Positions 1-11,654 of a DNA stretch of 64,000 bases are shown piece by piece. Below the pieces are notes generated by a model. It saw nothing but the letters and a program-made list of their open reading frames with translations, searched no databases and was not told the DNA's origin. Origin of the DNA: Diphasiastrum complanatum (taxonomy: Eukaryota; Streptophyta; Lycopodiopsida; Lycopodiales; Lycopodiaceae); the NCBI GenBank assembly GCA_029204225.1, contig CM055108.1:23470749-23534748 (forward strand), written 5' to 3'. The position numbers and the translations under genes were made by a program. Numbering within the stretch: position 1 is the first letter of the stretch; each line of letters opens with the position of its first letter.

Positions 1-344
1 CCCTCTTCAAAAGCTTATAACTTTTGATTGGCTCAACCAAATGGAATGAAACTGATTGCATCAAAAACTAGACAAAAATAGCTTCAAAACAAGCTATCAA
101 GCAAGATAAATGGATCAAGCATGAGAGAGAACTTCCAAACTGAAATTGGATGTTCCTCACACGTGTTTGAGCATCTGATTCCGTACAGTACCAAGTCAGA
201 CCCAATCAATGTCCTTTTGATCTCTTTTGAACCAAAAAGATAGCTAGGAAAATGGGCCTTGACAATTTCTAGCTCAAGATTGATGAATAGTTTTCACTTA
301 AATGGATCAAAATGCATGGTAATCTTAGGTAGGCTCTGATACCA
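1..344 (-). mobile_element. copia element, leader/internal part, cut by window edge
   Basis: This is the internal side of a minus-strand Ty1/copia element. Positions 333-344 read, on the minus strand, TGGTATCAGAGC, the primer-binding site for initiator-Met tRNA that plant copia elements use, and they abut the LTR that starts at 345. The rest of the stretch is untranslated leader or early gag. The body continues to the left of the window, so its completeness cannot be judged. Confidence 0.7.
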
Positions 345-1003
345 TGTTGATTTCACACGTGTGGATTGTCCACAACATGTACTTGTGATCTCCTAAGGTG
401 TGTAGATGCACCAAGATCAAGACTAGATTGAGATTCATGATCTATCTTTGATCCTATGGCAAAAACACACTACTACATGCATTCAATCACATCCAACTCT
501 CACTCACACGTGTGGGAAGTATTAAAAAATTATTCTAAGTAGAAACAAGCTGCTCTCCTCGAGTACAGAGAGAAAAACCATCATGAGCTCTCGGATAGAG
601 AGAGAAAGCTAGAAATTCAATGACACTCAAAATCCACACAATCACCAAATCAATTAGCTTCAAAATGAGGAGTACAATGATACTAGTAGATCCACGAGCT
701 ACCACTATGCTTAACTATGATTGGACCACACTTTGTCACCTCTTAATCTTATTGGACCATTGATCCATGCACCTCTTAATTCTATTGGACTATATTCAAG
801 CACACCTCAAATTCCTATTGGACCTCACATGGTCCCACCTCTAAATCCTATTGGACCTCTTAGAATTCATCAAACAAAGGCATTACACTTGTCTACACTC
901 TAATTGGCACGAGCTTAGTCTCTTACTCTATTTTGGCTCAATAGTGGCATTACAAGTGGAAATGCATAATTTGCCATCTATGCCAAATTTGTTCCTATCA
1001 ACA
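345..1003 (-). repeat. 5' LTR of the minus-strand copia element
   Basis: This 659-bp LTR has the inverted ends TGTTGAT and ATCAACA. Its inner edge touches the primer-binding site at 333-344, which fixes orientation and the inner boundary; the outer boundary is inferred from the matching inverted end. Within it, positions 721-870 hold a short imperfect repeat built on CCTATTGGACC-like units spaced about 40-50 bp apart. The partner LTR lies outside the window, so age cannot be estimated. Confidence 0.65.
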
Positions 1004-2000
1004 TCCTACACCTAGATGCTTGATGTAAAAAACATAAGACCCCTATATTTAACATAGATAATCTTTTTCAATTCTTCACAATCCTCACCTGCCAAGTAGA
1101 TGCTTGTGCCTAGGGAAAGTCCCAAATCGTCTCCCGCCATATCTATTTTCTCATTAGATGTGTCTATGGTCAAAAGTCCACAAAAAAGTTTCTTAATCCA
1201 CAAGAAAGATTTCATTGCTATCATACCAAAATTCTCCATTACTTTTAGAAACTAGTGTTGATAGGACTTGGTGGGCAGCACACTTTATTCCTCTACCAAT
1301 CTCTATTGAGTAGTGGGTATCGTAAGAATTTCCGCAGTCCAACTAGGAGTTCTACCATCTTGAGGTACGAGGTCTTCATTAGTTCTAGCAAGGGCTATGT
1401 GGTACCTCAGGCTCCCATCCTATGGCTACTGAAGAGCGGGTCGAATAAGTGCATGGCTTTCTAAACACACTAGTAGTGGGATCAACGCTTGCGCGATGCT
1501 AACCACCTTGTCTAGTGGCTGCATGGTAATCACATTAGTGTAGTAAAGTTGTTTGGTTTTAGTTCGTCGTGGTATCCCTATTATGTCCTATCTAGGGCGA
1601 TACTCCTTTCTATCGGGTAAAAGTCAACTGGTACAGTGTGCGAGATTTGTGTTTCTCCCAACTCATCCCATAGATCTCCCAAATCTCATTAACTAGTACT
1701 GCGTACGTCCTCACTAGCTCTACCAAGTCACTAGCCTATTGGATTCTAATTGGTCCATACCCATAGTTATGGACTCGGCTCATTACATTCGCCACATCCA
1801 TTTATAGTTACTTTACTTTATGCATAAGCAAACCTTGGGCCCTTTTTTATTCATTAGTGACACTTAGACTATATGGGTGGCCTTTGGCCTTATTATTCAT
1901 CAGTAGGCCATTTGGACATATTACTGGAGAGTGAGGGGCTTCTTGGAGGGCGCACTATTTTCCCTCCCAGTTGGGCCCTAGCCACTGGAAGCTTCTTTTT
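1004..2000. other. intergenic, nothing recognised
   Basis: No convincing gene, RNA or element end is visible. A 75-codon open frame on the minus strand (1012-1239) resembles no family I recognise and is short enough to be chance. Confidence 0.4.
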
Positions 2001-2432
2001 AGGGCTTCCTCTTGGCTATAAGTAGGAAAACTGTGTCATTTGTTATTCAGCTGATGATATTGATCTCTCTCTTTAGTCTCCTTAATCTCTCTCTTTCCTG
2101 CTTTCTAGTTGCTTATGTGTTGCTTTCATAGCTTAAGTCTTGCTTATGTGATGCTTTCATATTTAGAATTTGCTTTGCACAGGAACACAGATCATGCTAC
2201 ACAGTAACACAGACAGAAAACACTCTCCACAACAAGCTCACATAGCAACTGTATTTCTCAAAATGAAATTACAATGTACATATAGTTGTTCACTCAGGCA
2301 ACCCATGCATGACCCAGGTTGCCGTTGGCGGGACGCGTGTCCCGTTGACTTGCCTCGTGATGAGGCCAACTGATCCTTATCCACTGATAGGACCCACAGT
2401 ACAGTAACATAGTGATTCTACTTTAATTCTAA
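2001..2432. repeat. possible LTR remnant beside copia fragment
   Basis: The stretch lies just beyond the RNase H end of a minus-strand copia remnant, where its 3' LTR should be. Positions 2433-2447 read on the minus strand as CTTTAAGGGAGAGAG, a good polypurine tract. No clean TG...CA ends could be found, and a TATA-like motif near 2020 points the other way, so the region may be a mix of old LTR pieces. Confidence 0.3.
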
Positions 2433-3890
2433 CTCTCTCCCTTAAAGTAGAGTCTACTTTTTATACAGTCATATACATAGCTTTAAAGTCAACAAACTTT
2501 AAGTACAAAAAGCTTTGATCTAAATTTATCAAACTTTTCTCCAGTAAGTGGCTTAGTGAAAATATCAGCTAGTTGTTCTTCTGTGCTACAATGAACAACA
2601 TGAATTTCATGACTCAACAACCTCTCACATATAAAGTGATACTGAATATCAATGTGTTTAGTTCTCGCATGGAACACTGGATTCTTTGCTAGCTGAATGC
2701 CACTCTGACTGTCGCTATGTAAAGTTATGGGATTTTTTTGCTTCATGCCAATTTCTTCCAAGATTTGTCTCAACCATATAGCTTCATGTGCTGCACTACA
2801 CATTGCCTTATACTCTGCTTCTGTGGTGGAAAGAGCAATTGTACTTTGCTTCTTACTAGACTAGGAGAAGCAACTATCACAAAACTGGAATACATACCCT
2901 GTGGTGGATCTACGATCATCATAGTCAACTCCCCAATCTGCATCCACATAGCCACACAACTCAGGTAAACCATCATGCTTCCTGTAAATCAAGCCATACT
3001 CTGAAGTGCCTTTCACATAATGCAAAACGCGTTTAGCTGTCTTCCAATGCGTTTCCGTAGGTGTTGTCATAAACTGACTTACAATGCCAACAACATAGCA
3101 TATATCTGGTCTAGTCTTGGTAAGGTAAATCAAGCTCCCTACTAATTGTCTATACAGCGTAGCATCCAATGACTATGACTCATCAAGCTTAGAAAGCTTT
3201 TTACCTGGTTCAATAGGAGTGTTTATTGGTTTGCAATCCTGCAACCTAAACCTGTGCAACAACTCTTTGACATACTTCACCTGTGTTAAACCCACTTCAT
3301 GTCCTTTTTGCCACACTTCTACTCCAAGGCAATAATGCATCAGGCTGAGATCTGTCATCTCGAATTGTTCCATGAGGTCTTTCTTGATCATGTCTATCAT
3401 CTCTTGATTATTTTCCGTAATAATCAAGTCATCAACATAAAGAGAAATCAAAGCAACCATACCATCAAAGCATAAGACATATAGATTTGGATCAGAATGT
3501 GTTCTCACCATCCCCTTTGAATGAAAGTAGGCATCAATCCTACTATACCACGCATGTGGTGCTTGTTTAAGACCATAAAGTGCTCTCTTCAAGCGACATA
3601 CTTTATTTTCATGTCCCTTCGCTACAAAGCCTTCAGGTTGATCCATGAACACTTCTTCTTCTAACTCACCATTTATAAAAGCAGATTTCACATCCATCTG
3701 ATGCAAAGGCCAACCAAAATGTGAAGCTAAAGCAACAAGTAGACATAGAGTATTCCACTTACAAACCAGTGCAAAGGTCTCCTCATAGTCGATGCCTTTA
3801 CTTTGTGCGTACCCTTTGATCACCAATCTTGCCTTGTGCTTTGCTATACTGATTTTTAGATTGTACAAACATGCTAGTGTGGGGACTACG
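2433..3890 (-). mobile_element. Ty1/copia remnant: RT and RNase H
   Basis: On the minus strand the sequence encodes the second half of a copia polyprotein. Reading from about 3868 down, it has the start of reverse transcriptase (KHKARLVIKGYAQ), the MDVKSAFINGELEEEVFMDQP block, [18 protein letters not shown] and the catalytic LYVDDLIIT. The connection region follows, then RNase H to about 2490, ending in the usual LADIFTKPL motif. A polypurine tract follows at 2433-2447. Gag, protease and integrase are absent upstream, so this is a 5'-truncated fossil with a few breaks. It is close in sequence to the element at 19819-25139, so it belongs to a related family. Confidence 0.85.
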
Positions 3891-5511
3891 GTCTAAACCA
3901 TAGAATCGTTCTGAAGGCATGCAATCTGAGACACATCAAAATTTGTAGATCATTAGTAGTATGACTACCCTTCAAGCAATATTGTCTTATCAAGTGTCTC
4001 CTGGCAGACGCACCAATGTTAAGCGTATGGCATGTCAAATAACATAAGCAACCCGCAAATGACTAATCCGTACAATTCACAACCCTACGTATAGATAATC
4101 GTCCTTCAAATAATAGCCCATTATCAAATTCCTCCCGGCAGCACCAATGTTAGGGCCTATTTTGACGGGGGGTTGGTCCAACCAAAACGTTCTAAAAGGG
4201 TCAAGGGGCCCCACCTCTAATGGCGGTTTGGCCCTACGTGAGCAATAGAGGATTTGCCACTTCCAACCTTGATGGCCTTCTCTATTGTCCCATGCTCCCC
4301 AACCGATGAGGGTTTTCCAGGCTCTCAGAGATATGGTTGCAAAGAGGGGGTGCTGTCAATTTTGGTGCAATGATTCACTAGCTTTCTAGGGTTACGGTTC
4401 CGTAAAATTTCTGATCACTAATTCACATTAGGATCTTGCTAATGTCTCTTTCCCCATTGAATTCGGCTTACAGTTAGTAAAAATCTTACATGGGCTTGAA
4501 ACCGATTTATTGCCTATGATGTGCTCGTGGGGTGCAAGTTATACACACCGCTTTGTTTGATAAGCGGTGGTATTTTCGCCGACCGTTGGGTCTAGGTATT
4601 TTGCTAGACAGTACTGATGGTGGGTGTGACTAGTGTGACACTTAACCAAGGCGGTGTATTTCAACCGCGGATGGTGGACGGCCCGCTCTGGTGTTTCACA
4701 GAGGTCGGGTTCAGTTGATACGTTTCATAATTCACAAAACTTGAAAAAACGTTTCACAACTTGACGATTCTGTATAGTCATTTTACTAACCGAAAAATAT
4801 GCACGACGACTTAGTAAAACATCAAATTGTGAAAAAAATTTCTTCTTACTCTTCTCTAACACATGTACTCCAATGTGACATTAACAACACATGGCCCAAA
4901 TTTTTTCCAGTTTCATACATTGAAAACAACAACAAAGAGGTAAATCACTCATATATACCCACAGCCTAGCTATAATCTCAACCCAATTTTCGTACTCGTG
5001 ATAGTGCCAAATGCTTCAATATTGATATCAAAACTAATTATTCGGTTAAGGGAATGAGAATGTACGATTCAAATCACCCTAGGAACGATGGACTCAAACA
5101 TAATACACACCCAACAATGATGGTTTTATCGTTTTAAGAAAGTTACGATCAATTACGAAAATACTTCAAAAACTCTTCTTCAAACCAAAATTGTTTATGG
5201 CTACATACCACACTCTATTCCAACTGAAAGAAGACAGCGTACGGAAAAATGGCATCATGAAGATAAACTGATTGTGAAAAGTGTGAGTCTTACCTCAATG
5301 TGCCATTGGGTAGCCATTGCGTGGAAACTCTAGTCATGAACCTTGTAGCAAAAATCAGAATCAGGCATGTTGACGCAGTTTTATCCACTTTACGCGTGTC
5401 CGATAATTGGTGTAAAAAGAGAAAATGAAGAAAATTAAAGTTTCTAGAATATGAACGGTGCGATTGAAATGTTAATGGTTCATCTGAGAGAAAATTGAAC
5501 CGAAAGTCTGC
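3891..5511. other. intergenic, possible gypsy leader and LTR scraps
   Basis: No gene is recognised. Around 4128-4155 the minus strand reads TAACATTGGTGCTGCCGGGA, which resembles the LTR end plus primer-binding site of some gypsy elements, and a weaker copy of the same block lies near 4005-4020. No supporting coding sequence lies to the left, so this is tentative. Confidence 0.3.
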
Positions 5512-5532
5512 AAAAAAAAAAAAAAAAAAAAA
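5512..5532 (+). repeat. poly-A tract
   Basis: A run of 21 A residues. It could be a retroposition tail or simple slippage; no coding sequence of a retroposed gene is seen just upstream. Confidence 0.9.
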
Positions 5533-6085
5533 CAGGCCAGAAAGTACAATGGCTAAAAAAAATCAGCAACCCCAAGCCCTCAAGCAATCCATCCCACTCA
5601 TTCAAAATATAAGCCTACTAGTATGACAATGGACTACAATCAACCAACCAATTCTCACCATGAAATCACTCTCACCCATCAATCCTCTCAACAAAAGCAA
5701 GTAAACATCCTCTCCAAGTAATTTGAAGCACTCAACTATGAACTCACACTAGTAATGAGGTCCACGCAATCAACACAAACAACCACAATCTCTCAACTTC
5801 TCAATATAAGCAAGCAAGCATAGTAAGTAACATCACTCCCAAACCACAAGACAACTACAACTCTCAACTCTCAAACATACCCACTCCTAAAATCCTCACT
5901 CACAAAAGTATTAACATTTAAAATTACTAACTCTTCACATCATCTGATTATTATCCAACTATCATTGAGCTATTTCAAGCAACTCACAATCCTTCTAACC
6001 AACCCACCAACATTGAACTGCTTAAACAATTTAGAACCAAAAGTTCATCGTGAACATTTATATTGTGTTGGATTTGAAGAATGAA
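5533..6085. other. low-complexity intergenic stretch
   Basis: The stretch is rich in CTCTCAA/CAACT-type words and has no long open frame or recognised element. Confidence 0.4.
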
Positions 6086-6560
6086 ATGAAATCCTCAATA
6101 TAGGGGCATTATGAGAAAGTGAGCAACATATTATCACTTTTCAAATCAAGCACACACAATTTGATCATGAGACAATAGTGATTGATGTGGATCTAGAGTT
6201 GTCGATCTGAAGTTAATCTTATTACTTCCAAGTTCTATGAAAAATGGGGAGTTTCGACAGCTAAAACCTATAAATTTTGCAATAAAGTTGGCATCATTCA
6301 ATCAAGTGTCAAACCAAAAGGTGTCGTAGAAGATGTACCGATAAAACTGACAAGTGGTTAATTTTTTATTACCTTTTTGGTAATGGATTTACCGAATGCA
6401 CCATCAACCTATCTGATTTTGTTGGGCCATCCTTGGTTATGAGTCTCTCAAGTGATTCATAATTGGGGAATCTGCAAGATTATCTTTGAAAATTAGGAGC
6501 AAGAAGTCAAACTTGATCCAATTACATGGCCAGTCAAACAATTCCATAGAAAGCTGATGA
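6086..6560 (+). mobile_element. Ty3/gypsy protease-region remnant
   Basis: Conceptual reading of the plus strand gives scattered pieces typical of the retropepsin-like region of plant gypsy polyproteins, including VEDVPIKL, FLVMDLPNAPSTYLILLGHPWL-like wording and VIHNWGICKI. It is heavily decayed, with many breaks and no LTR attached. No reverse transcriptase follows, so it is an isolated old scrap. Confidence 0.5.
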
Positions 6561-7100
6561 TGATTTTTATAGATCACACAATAGATCATGAAGACAAAGC
6601 ATTGGAAATACATTACGATTCTAACAATGTAAATTAAGAATAGGCATTGGAAACAATCGATTGCACAACATGATATATGCGTCACTTGATTTCTTGTCTA
6701 TTTTTTTGATATTTTGTTTTACCATGTAAATGTGATGCTAATAAATGGATTCAATGTTAGGATGCTATGATTGGCACATGATATCATTGACTTTGAAAGG
6801 TCGATAATACTTAGCTTGTCATATAGCTTAATATTGCCCTTCTTTTTCATAGCCCTTGACTTCTTTAGGAAACTTAAACTTGCCTTTATGAGCATGGGCA
6901 TTGTAGAGCAAGTAAAGGCCACCCTTTGCCAAGTCCTTCAAGTATAAATTGCCATTGGATCATACTTTTTTCCCTTTTTTTTTCAACCATCGTTATTTGT
7001 ATGGACAAGAATCTCGTCTCAGGGAGTTTGGAGAGTTTCTCACACTATTTTTTAGTGAAATATCTTCATCTAGTCCATGCTCGACAAGGATCATGGCCTC
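6561..7100. other. intergenic, nothing firm
   Basis: No recognised gene. Weak gypsy-like wording can be read on the minus strand between 6719 and 6922, but not enough to call. Confidence 0.3.
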
Positions 7101-7105
7101 TTGAC
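7101..7105 (+). repeat. target-site duplication TTGAC, left copy
   Basis: TTGAC stands directly before the TGTTGGA start of the first LTR of the array, and the same five bases stand directly after the last LTR at 11650-11654. Five bases is the usual duplication length for copia elements. Confidence 0.7.
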
Positions 7106-7971
7106 TGTTGGAGTTCGATTCTCAGCCTCAAATCCATTCAGTAATGAGCATCTTGAAAGTTGTATAAAATCCATAAAAAGAAGGCTCGAATTTCTGAGTA
7201 GAAGATCAATAATTTTAAGATCAAATTTTTTTTATTCAATATCAAGCTTGGCAAAAAAAAGATTTTTGGACCCTGGATTGGATCGGATCGAGACAGAAAT
7301 TATCCAGGCGTCTTCGACCCTGGAGATCCGGTCTAATTTATCTAGGCGTGTTCGACTCCGGATCAGATTGGGTCTAATTTTTTCGACCCTAGAAAAATCC
7401 AACCTTGTGCATATTTTTGATCCAGTATAAAAATTCGACCCTTTGTATATTTTTCGACCTAGTGTAAAAATCCAACCCAGTGTAATTTTCTGACCCAGTG
7501 TAAAATTCTGACCCTTTGTATATTTTTGATACATTGTAAATTTCGATACTGTTGGTCAGAAAATCCGACCCAACGACCTCGCATTGACGTCCGCCTACTT
7601 TGTACATGCATTTACAACAATGAGACGGTTGTAATTAATGCAACAAATCAGTTATAGATATTTTTGTATATCAATCAACTGTGAATCAAAGTTATTTTAG
7701 TTTTTTTTACTCAATCCTTATCAACATATTTCCGTTGGCAACGTTATCATGCTCAATCAGCTAAAGTTTTTTTTTTTCAAGCCATTGTACTCCTTTGTTG
7801 ATATAAATTAGAGTGTCATTTTTCTGTCCCACTACTGTCATTGTTCATTGCACATTTGTCTGATATTTCTTTTGAATTATTCTGTTGTTGTCTGTTGTGC
7901 TTCCGATCCTACACACTGCCCACTCACTCAGTCTTCTGTTGATAATCTCACGATTTCTCTAATTTTCAATA
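7106..7971 (+). repeat. array LTR1
   Basis: This 866-bp copy starts TGTTGGAG and ends just before a primer-binding site (TGGTATCAAAGC at 7972). Its middle (7390-7560) is a tandem run of about 18-22-bp units of the form GACCCAGTGTAAAATTC and GACCCTTTGTATATTTTT. It is longer than LTR2, mostly because of extra copy-number or spacer sequence in the first 300 bp. Confidence 0.75.
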
Positions 7972-9452
7972 TGGTATCAAAGCGAGCAATTCAGTAATTT
8001 GCATTCTACTATGGATTAGTGGTCTTGTTTCCATCAAGTTATTGTTCTCACCAAGCGCGCAACCATCAATACTTTGAAAACATTGTCTCTACCAACGATC
8101 TCGCTCAACCAGAATGGATCCGCAAAAAGTGTTTCGAGTAACCTTAACACTTTAAAAATCTTATGGAGCAAATGACTGCATCTAGCTTAGTCATTGAAAA
8201 TTCTGATGCTGTTATGACTCTATCATTGAGTCTACCAGAAGCCTATGAAAATTGGGTCATCGCAATTTTGACCCAGGAGCCCCTCACTCTTCCAAGAGTA
8301 ATTTCGATGCTTCTACAAGAGGAAATCGGAAAATCTACATCCTCTTCAGACTCAAGCTCGGATCCTCTAGCTCTATATTCAAAAAATCAAAAGTTTAGAT
8401 CAAACAAATTTACACAGTCAGATTATCCTGACAAAAGGAACAACATGCAGTCTGGATCGAATTTTGACTCATGGTCAAATTTTGGCTCAAGGTCGAATTC
8501 TGGTCCAGGGTCGAATTTTGATTCTTCATCCTTCCAATCAAAGTAGAACCTAAACTGCAAATATTGTAAGAGAACTGCCATCTTATCAAGGACTGCAGAA
8601 TTTTAAAATTCAACAATGAGAAGAAGAAGCAATTTCAACAACAACAAGCAAATTCTACTTCCGCCAGTTACTCGATCTAGCAACAAGAGGAAGATGAAGC
8701 AGCCTTGTTGACCAAGGTCGGAGAACAACATGATATTAATTCCTAGTATCTAGACTCGGGAGCAACTCAACATATGACTCACCACAAGGACTGGTTCAAA
8801 AACTAGAAATCATACACCCACTCTCAAATTGTACAACTTGGAGACAACTCAACTCATTCTATTGAGAGTGAAAGAACAGTCAGGATCGAATTTCAGAGAG
8901 GTGAAGTCAAGTTGTTGTCCAACGTTCTCCACGTTCCGAATCTGACCAAAAATCTACTCTCAATTAGCAGAATCCTGATTTAGGTCGGAGGGTCGAATTT
9001 GACACAAATGGTTGCATCATCTTTGACAAGTCCCGGAAAGTTCTAGCTTTTGGGAGAAGAAGTGGCAATCTTTACAAACTCAGCCACTACAATTCTTCTA
9101 ATTGTCAAGCTCTTTATACAACCACTTCTGAATCAGCTGATATGCTTTGGCATTTCAGATTAGGCCATGTAAATTCCAATTGTATTAAGCAAATGTTCAA
9201 TCAGTGTTTAGTAACAAGATCTACCTTTCATTAGCAAATTGAATTCTCCATGTGAAAGCTGTATTACCAGCAAGCATGTTAGAAGTCCAATCACTTTAGA
9301 TTCAACACGTTCTTCTAAAGGTTTGCTAGATCTTGTACACATGGACATTTGTGGCCCTATGCAAACTATTTCCATAGGGGGAGCTGTTTATTTTTTGACT
9401 TTCATTGATGACTTCTCTCGGAGGACTACAACTTATTTTCTGAAGAACAAAT
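7972..9452 (+). mobile_element. array internal region 1: gag, protease, start of integrase
   Basis: After the primer-binding site come gag (about 8150-8600, with the MTLSLSLPEAYENWV and LPRVISMLLQEEI blocks of copia gag), a protease region near 8745-8900 (DSGATQHMTHHKDW), the GAG-pre-integrase block near 9140 (MLWHFRLGH) and the start of integrase ([26 protein letters not shown], about 9240-9450). It then runs straight into LTR2 with no RT, RNase H or polypurine tract. The gag C-terminus is a repeat of SNF/G-type residues. Confidence 0.8.
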
Positions 9453-10135
9453 TGTTGGATTTCAATGCTCAGTCTCAAATCCATTTATTAATGAGCATCC
9501 TGAAAAGTCATTCAAAACAGAGATTTTTTTAACCCTAGGTCGGGTTGGATCGGTTTGGATTTTTTCAACCCTTCACTAAATTCCCCAGGTATATTCTACC
9601 TTGGATTGGGTCGACGAATCGACCCCAAAAAATTTGACCCTCGGCATATTTTTTTGACCCAGTGTAAATTTTTTGATCCTTTGTATAAAATCCGATTCAT
9701 TGTAAATTTTGATACTATCGGTCAGAAATCCGACCCAACGACTTTGCGTTGACAATACGCCTATGTTATACATGTATTTACAATTATAAGGCAGTTGTAA
9801 TTAATATAGAAGATAACATTCAATGCGAGTTAGTTGTAGATATTTTTCAGTATATCTAATCCTAGAATCTTCATAAAAAAACTTTCAATATTCCAAGTCT
9901 GATAATTTATTAATCTGTATCAGCGTTATCACGCTCAACAAGCTGAAGTTATAACTTAATGCAATTGTACTCATTGTTGATAATAATCAGAGTGTGATTT
10001 GTCCTATTGATGTTATTGGTCATTGCACATTTGTTTGAATCCATTATTTGACCTATTTTGCTGCTAACTGTGGCGTTTCCAATCCACGCATCTAGCTCGC
10101 TCCCAACTTTCGCTAATTCCCATTAATTTTCGACA
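9453..10135 (+). repeat. array LTR2
   Basis: A 683-bp copy starting TGTTGGAT and ending TTCGACA, followed by the primer-binding site TGGTATCATAGC. It contains fewer of the GACCC-type units (9630-9730) than LTR1. LTR1 and LTR2 share the block from TCTCAAATCCATT to GAGCATC near their starts and the GTCAGAAATCCGACCCAACGA block near 9720. Confidence 0.75.
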
Positions 10136-11208
10136 TGGTATCATAGCGGGCATCCAAGTAATCTACTTCTCATTGCGGATTATTAGTCTTGTTTCTATCA
10201 AGACAATGAACTAGCAAGCGCGTAGCCAACAATATTTGAAAATCGTTGTTACTACCAATGATCTTGCTCAGCCAGAATGGATCCGTCTTCTATAATCAAA
10301 AGGCTCGATGGAGGGAACTATCATCTCTGGAAGTTCAAAATGAAGGTCATGCTATAAGCCAAGGAATTGTGGGACATTGTTGATGGCACATAACTCAAGC
10401 CAAAGGGTGAAGCAGCTACTATCACCAAGTGCAGACTGAAAGATGGGAAAGCTTTTGCCATGATCACTCTCAACATAAAAGACACCCAAATCAGTCACAT
10501 AAGAGCTTTTCAGACTGCCAAGGATGCATGGGACATCCTAACAACCCTCTATGATATCAAGGACCTCACCTCCAAACTCCATTTGAGGAAGAAATATTTC
10601 TCCCTGAGAATGTTTGAAGCAGTAAGTGTTTCGAGTCATCTCAATACTTTCCAAAATCTCATGCAGCAAATGACTGCAACTGGATAAAAAATATAAGACT
10701 CGGATGTTGTTATGACTCTATTATCGAGTCTGCCTGAAGCCTATAAAAGTTGGGTCATGGCAATTTCGATCCAGGAGCATCTAAATTTATCAAGAGTAAT
10801 CTCATTACTTCTACAAGAAGAAATCAGAAGATCAGCTTCCTCCTCAGGCTCAGGATCGGATCAACAAGCTATATTCAAAAAATCAGAAGTTTAGATCCAA
10901 AAAAAAAAATATACAGCCAGGGTTGAATTTTGACTCAAGGTCAAATTTTGGCTTTGGGTCGAATTTTAGCTCTGAGTCAAATTTTGACTCAGGGTCCTCG
11001 AATTCGAACTCTTCATCCTTCCAACCAAAGCAGATACTATAAGAAATATGGACATGAAATCAAGGACTACAAAACTTTGAAATATAATAATAAAATGAAG
11101 AAGTAGTACCAACAACAAGCACATAGTGCTTCAACCAGTTTTTCGACCCAACAACAAGAGGAAGATAAAGCAGCTTTTATGAATCCAACCCAACAGATTG
11201 ATATTCAT
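10136..11208 (+). mobile_element. array internal region 2: gag only
   Basis: After the primer-binding site the plus strand reads a copia gag start (IIKRLDGGNYHLWKFKMK near 10285), the DAWDILTTLYDIKDLTSKLHL block (10530) and the LPEAYKSWVMAI block (10725), then a repeat-rich C-terminus (10915-11010). Everything beyond the start of the protease region is missing before LTR3 begins. It is broken in a few places. Confidence 0.75.
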
Positions 11209-11649
11209 CAGTCTCGACCCTGGATAATCCGAACCTTGGCATATTTTCGATCCAGTATAAAAATTTGGCCCTTTGTATATTTTCTGACCCAGTGTAATTT
11301 TTCGACCCAGTGTAAAATTTTGACCGTTTGTATATTTTTCGATACCTTGTAACTTTCGATACTGTCGGTCAAAAAATCCGATCCAATGATCTCGCGTTGA
11401 CGTCCGCCTACTTTGTACATACATTTACAACAATGAGACGATTGTAATTAATGCAGCAAATCAATTATAGATATTTTTGTATATCAATCAGCTATGAATC
11501 AGAGTTATTTCAGTTTTTTTTACTTAATTCTTATCTGGATATTTTCGTTGCCAGTTATTCTGCTGCTATCTGTTGTGCTTCCAATCCTACACACTGCCCA
11601 CTCACTCAGTCTTTTGATGATAACCTCACGATTTCTCTGATTTCCGACA
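11209..11649 (+). repeat. array LTR3, 5' truncated
   Basis: The sequence matches LTR1 from about its position 7388 onward, including the GACCC-unit run (11235-11350) and the terminal TTCCGACA. It lacks the TGTTGGA start. The right target duplication TTGAC follows directly at 11650-11654. Confidence 0.7.
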
Positions 11650-11654
11650 TTGAC
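11650..11654 (+). repeat. target-site duplication TTGAC, right copy
   Basis: It matches 7101-7105 exactly and lies directly outside the terminal CA of LTR3. Confidence 0.7.

Larger units (their letters stand above)
7106..11649 (+). mobile_element. copia three-LTR array (LTR-int-LTR-int-LTR)
   Basis: Three related LTRs alternate with two shortened internal regions of the same copia family, all in + orientation: LTR1 7106-7971, internal 1 7972-9452, LTR2 9453-10135, internal 2 10136-about 11208, LTR3 about 11209-11649 (5' end missing). LTR1 and LTR2 begin TGTTGGA. LTR2 ends TTCGACA and LTR3 TTCCGACA, and primer-binding sites follow LTR1 and LTR2. The same five bases, TTGAC, flank the whole block, so it behaves as one insertion that was either integrated as a multimer or reshaped by unequal LTR exchange. 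Neither internal part has RT or RNase H. The array is a broken, old fossil with numerous breaks; the LTR copies differ clearly from one another. Confidence 0.8.

Noticed and set aside
1012-1239. 75-codon minus-strand frame next to an LTR
   Set aside because: No recognisable motif, no supporting signals, and a length expected by chance.
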